Of a stretch of 8,071 nt of DNA, positions 1 to 5,985 are shown piece after piece (position 1 is the first letter of the stretch; each line of letters starts with the position of its first letter). The notes beneath the pieces were generated by a model. That model saw nothing but the letters and a program-made list of their open reading frames with translations, did not search any database and was not told the origin of the DNA. The position numbers and the translations under genes were made by a program. The DNA is from Planctomycetota bacterium (GTDB taxonomy: Bacteria > Planctomycetota > PLA2): positions 1 through 8,071 of the forward strand of contig JAKLKT010000113.1 in NCBI GenBank assembly GCA_023150495.1, in the 5' to 3' direction.

Positions 1-981
1 CGCGCCGTTTCGGATGAACGCGATCTTCTGCCCGTCCGGAGACCAGGTGGGACTCGTGTCGTTGTTCCCGCCCGTGGTGATCTGCCGGAGCCGATCCGGC
101 GACGACTCGGGCTCGTCGAGGTCGAGGATCCAGATGTCCTTGCTGCCGACGGCCGTCTGCCCGATCGTGAACGCGATCCGGCGCTGCCCGGCAGCCGGCG
201 ACCACGCGGGATCGTCCGCGGACTGGTTCTGGGGGCCGAGGTCGGTCAGGGCCTTCTGGTCGTTCCCGTCCAGATCCATCAGGACGAGATCGAAGGCGAA
301 ACTGGACGGGTCCGCCCGGTTGCTGACAAAGACGATCTCCGAACGGTCGGGAGACCATGCGGGGTCAAGGTCCTCGATCTGCTGGTGGTCCCCCGTGAGC
401 CGGGTGGCTGCACCCGTGCCCAGATCCATCTTCCAGATCTCGGAGTCGGACTCCGGGGCACCGCTGGGCGGCCGGTTCGAGAAGACGATGAGCTCTTGGC
501 CAGGGGGACACTCCAGGCGGACTGGAACCTCGATCCGCAGGTATCCGATGTCGCCGTCGCTGGAGGTCACTTCACAGAGGACATCGAAGAAGCCGGACAT
601 CGGCGAGCACGGCTCAGTGGCGCGCACCGTGAGGGGGGCCTTCCAGAAGTAGGCCGGGTCCAGCACGGCGTCGCCGAGCGAGATCTCGAGGCCGACTGGC
701 ACGTTCTCCAGCGCGAACGTCACCGTGCTGACCGTGGCGCTCTTGTTGCTCCAATCGATCGTCGCCATGAACTCCCCAGCGTAGCTCTCGTCCGCGGAAA
801 CCGAGATGCCGCTCCCGTCAGGCTCAAACCAGACGAGTTCAGGATCGCCCTGTACCGGAGGGTTCTCTGGGCTGTCACTTCCGTTACGGGGACATCCTGC
901 AACCAGCATGAGCAGGGCCGCCGTGCCCGCGAGACGGGGCACGAACCACGCACGTCGCCGCGGATCGTCGATCGCTTTCAT
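1..981 (-). CDS. Lipoprotein with TolB/PD40-type β-propeller repeats (3' end off the left edge)
   Basis: Reading the minus strand from ATG at 981 gives 327 uninterrupted residues running off the window. Residues 1-30 are a lipoprotein signal: arginines (RRR at 8-10), a hydrophobic stretch and a V-A-G-C lipobox with Cys30, followed by a Ser/Asn/Pro-rich linker. Residues about 45-160 look like a β-rich extracytoplasmic domain with several cysteines; I do not recognise the fold. From about 165, β-propeller blades of the PD40/TolB type begin: FSNR at 167-170, then AWSPDR around W209, AWSPAAG around W260 and TWSPDGQKIAF around W313, spaced about 51-53 residues. Such propellers usually act in protein or ligand binding at the cell envelope. 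The ATG at 981 is preferred over the in-frame ATG at 993 because GGAG lies 6 nt upstream of it. Third-position GC (roughly 80-85%) is a little below that of the neighbours. Family assignment is firm; the specific role is unknown. Confidence 0.88.
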   Translation of the reverse strand, partial: MKAIDDPRRRAWFVPRLAGTAALLMLVAGCPRNGSDSPENPPVQGDPELVWFEPDGSGISVSADESYAGEFMATIDWSNKSATVSTVTFALENVPVGLEISLGDAVLDPAYFWKAPLTVRATEPCSPMSGFFDVLCEVTSSDGDIGYLRIEVPVRLECPPGQELIVFSNRPPSGAPESDSEIWKMDLGTGAATRLTGDHQQIEDLDPAWSPDRSEIVFVSNRADPSSFAFDLVLMDLDGNDQKALTDLGPQNQSADDPAWSPAAGQRRIAFTIGQTAVGSKDIWILDLDEPESSPDRLRQITTGGNNDTSPTWSPDGQKIAFIRNGA

Positions 982-1408
982 GAGTGTCTCCATGGCCCGC
1001 CGGGCCGCCTGCGGACACGGACGCAAAGCGGCAGAGGAGCATGAACCGAATCACGCGCGGCAGGCGGAGGCGGGCCCGGTGGCGCGTCGGACGAGGCACC
1101 AGGGCGGGAGGAGCGGAACGCCGCACTTGGATGCCGCCGCACGCGGCAGGCACCATGGCGGCTACGACGAGGGCATGGGCAGGACGGACCGATCGGGCGG
1201 TCGAACACGCATGCGACCCGGGCTCGACGCTCGTGGCCGGGCAACCTCACAGACGGAAACAGGCCGCGGTGTTCGTACGCTTTGGGGAAGGATCGGCGGG
1301 GCGGGGGGAGTGCCCTCGGGGCCTAGCGGCGCGCCCGCGGCCACGGCGTCCTCCCGCAGGAGCGGGCGTCCGCCGTGGCCAGGCCGGGGCCGGCGTTTCG
1401 GGCCCGCC
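982..1408. other. Non-coding gap between glnA and the lipoprotein gene
   Basis: These 427 bases hold no convincing gene. Open frames across them are arginine- and proline-rich shadows typical of GC-rich DNA, without good ribosome-binding sites or recognisable domains. The part next to glnA carries a compound hairpin (1339-1380). The rest presumably contains the promoter and 5' leader of the minus-strand lipoprotein gene, but I could not identify a convincing -35/-10 pair. No tRNA or known riboswitch pattern was seen. Confidence 0.6.
1339..1380 (-). terminator. Compound hairpin downstream of glnA, likely terminator
   Basis: A perfect 10-bp inverted repeat (GGCCACGGCG at 1339-1348, CGCCGTGGCC at 1371-1380) encloses a second 5-bp stem (CCCGC at 1353-1357, GCGGG at 1362-1366) with an AGGA loop and a 4x4 internal loop between them. 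It begins 28 nt past the glnA stop codon on the transcribed side. No T-tract follows in the minus direction, so it may be a non-canonical terminator or a 3'-end stabilising structure rather than a classic intrinsic terminator. Confidence 0.5.
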
Positions 1409-2824
1409 CTACGCGTCGAAGTACATCGCGAACTCGTGCGGGTGCGGGCGGAGCGCGATCGCGTCGACCTCGTTCTCCCGCTTGTAGGAGATCCACGCCT
1501 CGATCAGGTCCATCGTGAAGACGTCCCCGCGGAGGAGGAAGTCGTGGTCCCGCTCCAGCGCGTCGAGGGCCGCGGTAAGGCTCCCCGGCGCGGACGGGAT
1601 CTCCTTCAGGATCTCCGGCGGCAGGTCGTAGATGTTCTTGTCCATCGGGCTGCCCGGGTTGATCTTGTTCTGGATCCCGTCGAGCCCCGCCATCATGATC
1701 GCGGCGAAAGCGAGGTAGGGGTTGCAGGACGGGTCGGGGCAGCGGAACTCGAACCGCTTCGCCTTCGGGGACGGGCTGTAGGTCGGGATGCGGACCGCGG
1801 CCGACCGGTTGCGCGAGCTGTAGGCGAGGTTCACGGGCGCCTCGTAGCCGGGCACGAGCCGGCGGTACGAGTTCGTCGTCGGGTTCGTGATCGCGAGGAT
1901 CGACGGCGCGTGGCGGAGGATCCCGCCGATCGCCCAGAGCGCCTGCTGCGAGAGGTTCGCGTAGCCGTCGCCGAAGAAGTTGTTCTTCTCGCCCTTCCAG
2001 AGGCTGAAGTGGCAATGCATGCCCGAGCCGTTGTCGCCGTAGAGCGGCTTCGGCATGAACGTCGCCGTCATCCCGCGCTGCCGCGCGACGTTCTTCACGA
2101 TGTACTTGTACTTCATCACCTTGTCCGCCATCTGCACGAGCGGACTGAAGCGCATGTCGATCTCGCACTGGCCGGCCGTCGCGACCTCGTGGTGCTGCGC
2201 CTCGATCTCGATCCCCGCCTCCATCATGGCGAGCATCATCGCGGCGCGGACGTCCTGGAGCTGGTCGTTCGGCGGGACGGGGAAGTAGCCGGCCTTCGGG
2301 CCGATCTTGTAGCCGAGGTTGCGCCCGTCCTCCGCGCGGCCCGTGTTCCAGTGGCCCTCGCGGCTGTCGATCCGGTAGCTGGCGTGGTTGATCCCGCCCT
2401 CGTAGCTGATGTGGTCGAAGAGGAAGAACTCCGCCTCGGGGCCGAAGAAGGCGGTGTCCGCGATGCCCGTCGACTTCAGGTACGCCTCCGCGCTGCGCGC
2501 GACGTTGCGGGGGTCGCGCTCGTAGGGCTGGCGCGTGATGCAGTCGAGCACGTTGCAGGTGAGGACGAGCGTCGGGTGCTCGTAGAACGGGTCGATCCAC
2601 GCCGTCGAGGCGTCGGGGACGACGATCATGTCACTCTGGTCGATCGTCTTCCACCCGCGGATCGACGAGCCGTCGAAGCCGAGCCCGTCCTCGAACGTAT
2701 CCACGCTGACCGCCTGGAGCGGCACCGAGAAATGCTGCCACGTCCCGAGGAGGTCGCAGAAGCGCAGATCGACCGACTTCACGCCCTTTTCGCGCGCGAG
2801 CGCAAGCACATCCGACGGATTCAT
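1409..2824 (-). CDS. glnA: Glutamine synthetase, type I (GlnA)
   Basis: This 471-residue protein makes glutamine from glutamate, ammonia and ATP as a cytoplasmic dodecamer, the main entry of ammonia into metabolism. Its length matches bacterial GSI. Family signatures are in order: DGSSIRGW (51-58), FFGPEAEF (127-134, metal/glutamate-binding Glu), GSGMHCHFSLW (266-276, ATP/metal site), NSYRRLVPGYEAP (318-330, glutamate-binding flap), and SRNRSAAVRIP (337-347). KNIYDLPPE (397-405) places Tyr399 at the position adenylylated in enterobacterial GlnA, so covalent control is possible, although no adenylyltransferase gene is in the window. The start is ATG at 2824 with GAGGTG 8 nt upstream. That Shine-Dalgarno overlaps the stop codon of the PII gene ahead of it, suggesting translational coupling. 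A compound hairpin follows the stop. Assignment is secure. Confidence 0.98.
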   Translation of the reverse strand: MNPSDVLALAREKGVKSVDLRFCDLLGTWQHFSVPLQAVSVDTFEDGLGFDGSSIRGWKTIDQSDMIVVPDASTAWIDPFYEHPTLVLTCNVLDCITRQPYERDPRNVARSAEAYLKSTGIADTAFFGPEAEFFLFDHISYEGGINHASYRIDSREGHWNTGRAEDGRNLGYKIGPKAGYFPVPPNDQLQDVRAAMMLAMMEAGIEIEAQHHEVATAGQCEIDMRFSPLVQMADKVMKYKYIVKNVARQRGMTATFMPKPLYGDNGSGMHCHFSLWKGEKNNFFGDGYANLSQQALWAIGGILRHAPSILAITNPTTNSYRRLVPGYEAPVNLAYSSRNRSAAVRIPTYSPSPKAKRFEFRCPDPSCNPYLAFAAIMMAGLDGIQNKINPGSPMDKNIYDLPPEILKEIPSAPGSLTAALDALERDHDFLLRGDVFTMDLIEAWISYKRENEVDAIALRPHPHEFAMYFDA

Positions 2825-2836
2825 CTTGGTTTCACC

Positions 2837-3154
2837 TCAAATCGCATCCGGCCCGCGCTCGCCCGTGCGAATGCGGACCACGTCCAGGAGCTCCGTGAGA
2901 AAGATCTTCCCGAAGCCGGAGGCCTCTTCCGCGGAGAGCTGGCCCGCGCGCGTGATCGCGTCGACGGTCGGCTTCACGAAGTTCTCGTTGACCGCGATCT
3001 CGAGCCTTACCTTCGGAGCCAGCTCAGGGCCGCCGGGGCCGCGGAACACCCCGCGGCACTCGGTGACCGTCATCCGGAAGACCTCGGCTTCGCCGAGCGC
3101 CGCCGCGACCGCGTCGAGCCGCTCGGGTGCGAGGACCGCCGTGACGAGTTTCAC
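2837..3154 (-). CDS. PII-family nitrogen regulatory protein with a shortened T-loop
   Basis: A 105-residue GlnB/GlnK-family protein. PII trimers bind ATP/ADP and 2-oxoglutarate and control nitrogen enzymes and transporters through the T-loop. The family core is clear: MKLVTAVLAPERLDAV at the N-terminus, MTVTECRG (28-35), PKVRLEIAV (47-55) and the C-terminal RIRTGERGPDAI (94-105) that contacts nucleotide. Compared with E. coli GlnB (112 residues), the stretch from Tyr46 to Phe55 is absent: GPGGPEL (39-45) runs straight into APKV, so the uridylylated Tyr51 is missing. The B-loop TGKIGDGK is replaced by a longer LSAEEASGFGK (73-83), about three residues longer and with Asp88 changed to Phe. The start is GTG 3154; an in-frame TAG at 3163-3161 excludes a longer form. 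It sits 12 nt before glnA, so the two form an operon. Membership of the family is firm. Normal PII signalling is doubtful, and a specialised GlnA-linked sensor is one inference. Confidence 0.9.
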   Translation of the reverse strand: MKLVTAVLAPERLDAVAAALGEAEVFRMTVTECRGVFRGPGGPELAPKVRLEIAVNENFVKPTVDAITRAGQLSAEEASGFGKIFLTELLDVVRIRTGERGPDAI

Positions 3155-3228
3155 CGGGCCCTATCCTCGCCCACGGCGCGGCCGAAGCCAGCGCCGCGAA
3201 AAGCCGGTGTCCTGCTTCGATGCGGCAT
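3151..3228 (-). CDS. Possible 25-residue leader ORF overlapping the PII gene start
   Basis: On the minus strand an AAGGAG Shine-Dalgarno (3238-3233) lies 4 nt before ATG 3228, opening 25 codons (MPHRSRTPAF..., basic and glycine-rich) that end at TGA 3153-3151. That stop overlaps the GTG start of the PII gene as GTGA, the classic arrangement for translational coupling. The Shine-Dalgarno is better than that of the PII gene itself. Against a real gene: about 70% G/C at third positions, lower than the neighbours, and no recognisable similarity. It could be a regulatory upstream ORF whose translation drives or limits PII and GlnA synthesis, or a chance arrangement. Confidence 0.35.
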   Translation of the reverse strand: MPHRSRTPAFRGAGFGRAVGEDRAR

Positions 3229-3257
3229 CTATCTCCTTACCGGAGGGCAGCTTACGT

Positions 3258-3270
3258 CCCCCCTCCCCCC
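3258..3270. repeat. C6-T-C6 homopyrimidine mirror repeat (G6-A-G6 on the minus strand)
   Basis: Thirteen bases read CCCCCCTCCCCCC on the plus strand, a perfect mirror repeat. On the minus strand this is a G-rich purine tract about 30 nt upstream of the leader ORF start, within the probable 5' region of the PII-glnA transcript. Such tracts can form triplex or G-quartet structures; whether this one does is not shown. Confidence 0.6.
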
Positions 3271-3329
3271 ATGAACCCGCGCAATCGGGGCATGAAAACG
3301 GCGCAAGGCGCGGCGGCTGGCCGGGATGC

Positions 3330-3335
3330 TACGAT
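3330..3335 (+). promoter_or_regulatory. TACGAT, candidate -10 element for glgC
   Basis: TACGAT matches the TAnnnT form of the -10 hexamer (4 of 6 with TATAAT). It lies 9 nt before the glgC ATG, so transcription starting about 7 nt downstream would begin 2-3 nt ahead of the ATG, giving a leaderless or nearly leaderless mRNA. No clear -35 box is seen and there is no Shine-Dalgarno between this element and the ATG, only a run of eight C. Confidence 0.3.
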
Positions 3336-3344
3336 CCCCCCCCG

Positions 3345-4604
3345 ATGCGGCGGCGGGTACTCGGCATGATCCTCGCGGGGGGCCGGGGGGAGCGGCTGAA
3401 GCCCCTCACCCTCTACCGGTCGAAGCCCGCGGTGCCCTTCGGGGGCATCTACAGGATCATCGACTTCGTCCTCTCCAACTTCATCAACTCGGGGATCAAG
3501 TCGATCTACGTCCTCACCCAGTTCAAGAGCCAGTCGCTCGCGGAGCACATCGAGCGCGCCTGGGGCGGGACGAACCGGCGCGCGGACAACTTCATCATCT
3601 CCGTGCCCGCCCAGATGCAGACGCCCGGCGAGGTCTGGTACGAGGGGACCGCCGACGCGATCTGGCAGAACATGAACCTGATCCACGACACGGTGCCCGA
3701 CCTCGTCTGCATCTTCGGCGGCGACCACATCTACTTCATGGACATCTCGCAGATGATGCGGGAGCACATGGGCCGCGCCGCCGACGTGACGATCGCGGCG
3801 ATCCCGGTGCCGCGCGAGGAGGCCTTCCGCTTCGGCGTCATCGAGGCGGCGCCGGACGGCCGCGTGAAGTCCTTCCACGAGAAGGTGAAGGACCCGCCCA
3901 CCCTCCCCTCGGACCCCTCCCGGTGCTACGCGAGCATGGGGAACTACGTCTTCAGCCGGAAGATCCTCGAGGAGATGCTCGCCCGCGACGCGGCCGATCC
4001 CGACTCGAGCCACGACTTCGGCCGCGACATCCTGCCGCGGATGGTCAAGGAGGGGCGCGCGGTCTTCGCCTACGACTTCGCGTCGAACCGCGTGCCCGGG
4101 CAGGAAGGCCGGCCGAACATCTACTGGCGCGACGTCGGGACGGTCGAGGCATACTACGAGGCGTGCCTCGACCTGAAGCAGGTCGTGCCGCAGCTCGACC
4201 TCTACAACCGCGACTGGCCGATCAACACGAACGCGTCGAGCGCGCCGCCCGCGAAGTTCGTGGCGGGCGCTTCGGGCGCGAGCGGCGAGGCGTACCAGAG
4301 CATCCTCGGCTCGGGCTGCATCGTGAGCAGCGGCATCGTGCGCGACAGCGTCCTCGGCCGGAACATCCGCATCCACAGCGGCGTCGAGGTCGCGGACTCC
4401 GTCCTCTTCGACGGCGTCGTCGTCGAGCGCAACTGCAAGGTGCGCCGCGCGATCATCGACAAGGACGTGAGGCTGCCGTCGGGCACGCACGTGGGCATCG
4501 ACGCCGACGCGGACCGCGCGCGCGGGTGGACCGTCAGCGAGACCGGCATCACGGTGATCCCGAAGCAGCCGTCGGTCCGGCCGATCACGACGATGGACCT
4601 CTGA
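3345..4604 (+). CDS. glgC: Glucose-1-phosphate adenylyltransferase (ADP-glucose pyrophosphorylase)
   Basis: This 419-residue enzyme makes ADP-glucose from glucose-1-phosphate and ATP, the committed step of bacterial glycogen synthesis. The N-terminal nucleotidyltransferase domain shows the ATP-binding GGRGERL (12-18), SKPAVPFGG (26-34), WYEGTADA, the catalytic GGDHIY with Asp127 (E. coli Asp142), FHEKVKDPP with Lys180 (E. coli glucose-1-phosphate-binding Lys195), SSHDFGRDI and YWRDVGT. The C-terminal part is a left-handed β-helix with hexapeptide-like repeats. The segment LTLYRSKPAV has Tyr24 where E. coli has Lys39, the residue linked to fructose-1,6-bisphosphate activation, so effector control probably differs. 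The frame stays open far upstream only because of GC bias. ATG 3345 gives the usual RVLGMILAGG start; ATG 3366 is an alternative. No Shine-Dalgarno precedes ATG 3345. The next gene follows after 22 nt. Assignment is secure. Confidence 0.97.
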   Translation: MRRRVLGMILAGGRGERLKPLTLYRSKPAVPFGGIYRIIDFVLSNFINSGIKSIYVLTQFKSQSLAEHIERAWGGTNRRADNFIISVPAQMQTPGEVWYEGTADAIWQNMNLIHDTVPDLVCIFGGDHIYFMDISQMMREHMGRAADVTIAAIPVPREEAFRFGVIEAAPDGRVKSFHEKVKDPPTLPSDPSRCYASMGNYVFSRKILEEMLARDAADPDSSHDFGRDILPRMVKEGRAVFAYDFASNRVPGQEGRPNIYWRDVGTVEAYYEACLDLKQVVPQLDLYNRDWPINTNASSAPPAKFVAGASGASGEAYQSILGSGCIVSSGIVRDSVLGRNIRIHSGVEVADSVLFDGVVVERNCKVRRAIIDKDVRLPSGTHVGIDADADRARGWTVSETGITVIPKQPSVRPITTMDL

Positions 4605-4626
4605 CGGGAGGGGGCGCGGGGGAGGG

Positions 4627-5943
4627 ATGGTCTCCGCGGCCGGCTGGCAGTCGCTCCGATCGCGGTGGCGGAACGCTTCCCTGACCCCCGAGGAGCTCGC
4701 CGCGAGGAACCTCGCGCGGTTCCGGCAGCGGCTCGCGTGGACGGTCGAGCGGTCGCCCCACTACGCGGAGGTCTGCCGCGAGCGCGGCATCGATCCGCGC
4801 ACTGCGCGCCCCGAGGACCTGCCGATCCTCTCGAAGCGCGAGCTGATCTCGGACTTCGACCGGATCTGCACGCGGCCGGAGGTGCGCAAGGCTGGGGTCC
4901 ACGCCTTCCTCGGCGGCTCGCGCGACCCGAAGGACCTCCTCCTCGGCCGGTACCACGTCGTCCACTCCTCCGGGACGTCGGGCGAGGTGTGCGCCGTCGT
5001 CTACAACCGGCGCGAGTGGATGTTCGCGACGACGCAGTTCACCCGCGTCGCGCGCCCGGGCATCGGGCGCCGCCTCGCCTTCCTCGGCGCGGCGAACGGC
5101 CACTTCGCCGCGGTCGCGCTCGCGACCGCGCCCGCCTCGCGCATCGCGAGCCTCCTCTACCGCACGCGTGCGTTCCACGTGAACCTCCCGACGCCGGAGA
5201 TCCTCGGCGGCCTCGAGGCCTTCGACCCGAGGGTGCTCGTCGGCTACGCGGGCGCGCTGCGCATGCTTGCCGAGGCGAAACGGCGGGGGGAGATCCGGCT
5301 CCGCCCGCAGGTGATCGTCAGCAGCGGCGAGGTGCTGCTGCCGGCGGACCGCGCGCTGCTGAAGGAGACCTTCGGCGTTCCGGTCCGGAACCTCTACGCG
5401 TCGACGGAGCACCTCTACATGGCGGTGGATCTCCCGGAGCGGGAGGGCGAGGGGATGTACCTGCTCGAGGACGACCTGATCTTCGAGCTCAGGGAGGACT
5501 GCACGCTCGTGACGAACCTCTTCAACCGCACGGTGCCGCTGTTCCGGTACCGGATGGACGACGTGCTGCGGCCGGCGGGGCGGTTCGCCGGGCCCTACCG
5601 GGTCGTCGAGACGCTCGTCGGCCGGCGCGAGCACGCGCCCGTCTTCGTGAACGCGAACGGCGTGAGGGACTCGATCCACCCGATCGTGCTCGCGGAGTTC
5701 TACGTGAAGGGGCTCAGGGCGTTCCAGTTCAGGCTCACGGGGGAGGACTCGTTCCGCTTCCTCGCGCAGGTGGAGGAGGGGGCGCCCGCGGGGGAGGTGG
5801 AGGAGGCGATCGCGGCGCGCCTGCGCGTGCTCCTCCGCGAGAAGGGGATGGAGAACGTGCGCTTCGCGATCGAACGCGTTCCGGCGCTCCCCGTGGATCC
5901 GGAGACGGGGAAGTTCCGGCTGATCGTGCCCGCGGGGGCGTGA
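4627..5943 (+). CDS. PaaK/CapK-like AMP-dependent adenylate-forming enzyme
   Basis: A 438-residue member of the ANL (acyl-CoA synthetase/adenylating) superfamily, closest in pattern to phenylacetate-CoA ligase and CapK-like proteins, which activate a carboxylic acid as an acyl-AMP and usually pass it to CoA. Visible motifs are the phosphate-binding loop HSSGTSG (113-119), NLYASTE (255-261, adenine/carboxylate contact), RYRMDD (307-312, ribose-binding Asp region) and, near the C-terminus, DPETGKFR with Lys429 at the position of the catalytic lysine. The length is typical of PaaK. All core motifs are present, so it should be active, but the substrate cannot be read; CapK-like homologues often occur in polysaccharide loci. 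It starts 22 nt after glgC with two GGAGG-type sequences upstream, one too close and one rather far from ATG 4627. It is probably co-transcribed with glgC, but nothing in the sequence links it to glycogen. Confidence 0.88.
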   Translation: MVSAAGWQSLRSRWRNASLTPEELAARNLARFRQRLAWTVERSPHYAEVCRERGIDPRTARPEDLPILSKRELISDFDRICTRPEVRKAGVHAFLGGSRDPKDLLLGRYHVVHSSGTSGEVCAVVYNRREWMFATTQFTRVARPGIGRRLAFLGAANGHFAAVALATAPASRIASLLYRTRAFHVNLPTPEILGGLEAFDPRVLVGYAGALRMLAEAKRRGEIRLRPQVIVSSGEVLLPADRALLKETFGVPVRNLYASTEHLYMAVDLPEREGEGMYLLEDDLIFELREDCTLVTNLFNRTVPLFRYRMDDVLRPAGRFAGPYRVVETLVGRREHAPVFVNANGVRDSIHPIVLAEFYVKGLRAFQFRLTGEDSFRFLAQVEEGAPAGEVEEAIAARLRVLLREKGMENVRFAIERVPALPVDPETGKFRLIVPAGA

Positions 5944-5985
5944 GGCGCGTTGCGCGGCGCGCGGCCGGCGGGTAGAAGGGCACAC

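Larger units (their letters stand above)
3155..3344. promoter_or_regulatory. Divergent intergenic region between the PII-glnA unit and glgC
   Basis: These 190 bases must contain the promoters of the minus-strand nitrogen genes and of plus-strand glgC. Visible items are the leader ORF on the minus strand, a C6-T-C6 mirror tract (3258-3270), and a TACGAT -10-like hexamer (3330-3335) just before glgC. I looked for a sigma-54 (GG-N10-GC type) promoter, as is common ahead of glnA operons, and did not find a convincing one on the minus strand. Confidence 0.6.

Noticed and set aside
978..1250. Small minus-strand ORFs in the glnA-lipoprotein gap
   Set aside because: Arg/Pro-rich composition, no good ribosome-binding sites and overlap with the lipoprotein start region.
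806..3274. 822-codon plus-strand open frame across the nitrogen genes
   Set aside because: It is antisense to glnA and the PII gene, extremely rich in Arg/Val/His as expected from GC-rich reverse frames, and has no recognisable domain.
2628..3344. In-frame upstream extension of glgC
   Set aside because: The frame is open only because of base composition; it runs antisense through glnA and the PII gene, while GlgC homology starts at ATG 3345.
3155..3344. Sigma-54 promoter ahead of the PII-glnA unit
   Set aside because: I looked for paired GG and GC elements with proper spacing on the minus strand and found none convincing.
3271..3369. Plus-strand 32-codon ORF ending ATGA over the alternative glgC start at 3366
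   Set aside because: Its ATG follows a C tract with no Shine-Dalgarno, and the overlap matters only if the less likely glgC start is used.
5950..5985. TTG 5950 as start of the repeat-protease gene
   Set aside because: A rare start without a clear Shine-Dalgarno, 6 nt after the previous stop; GTG 5986 has AGAAGGG at a suitable distance.
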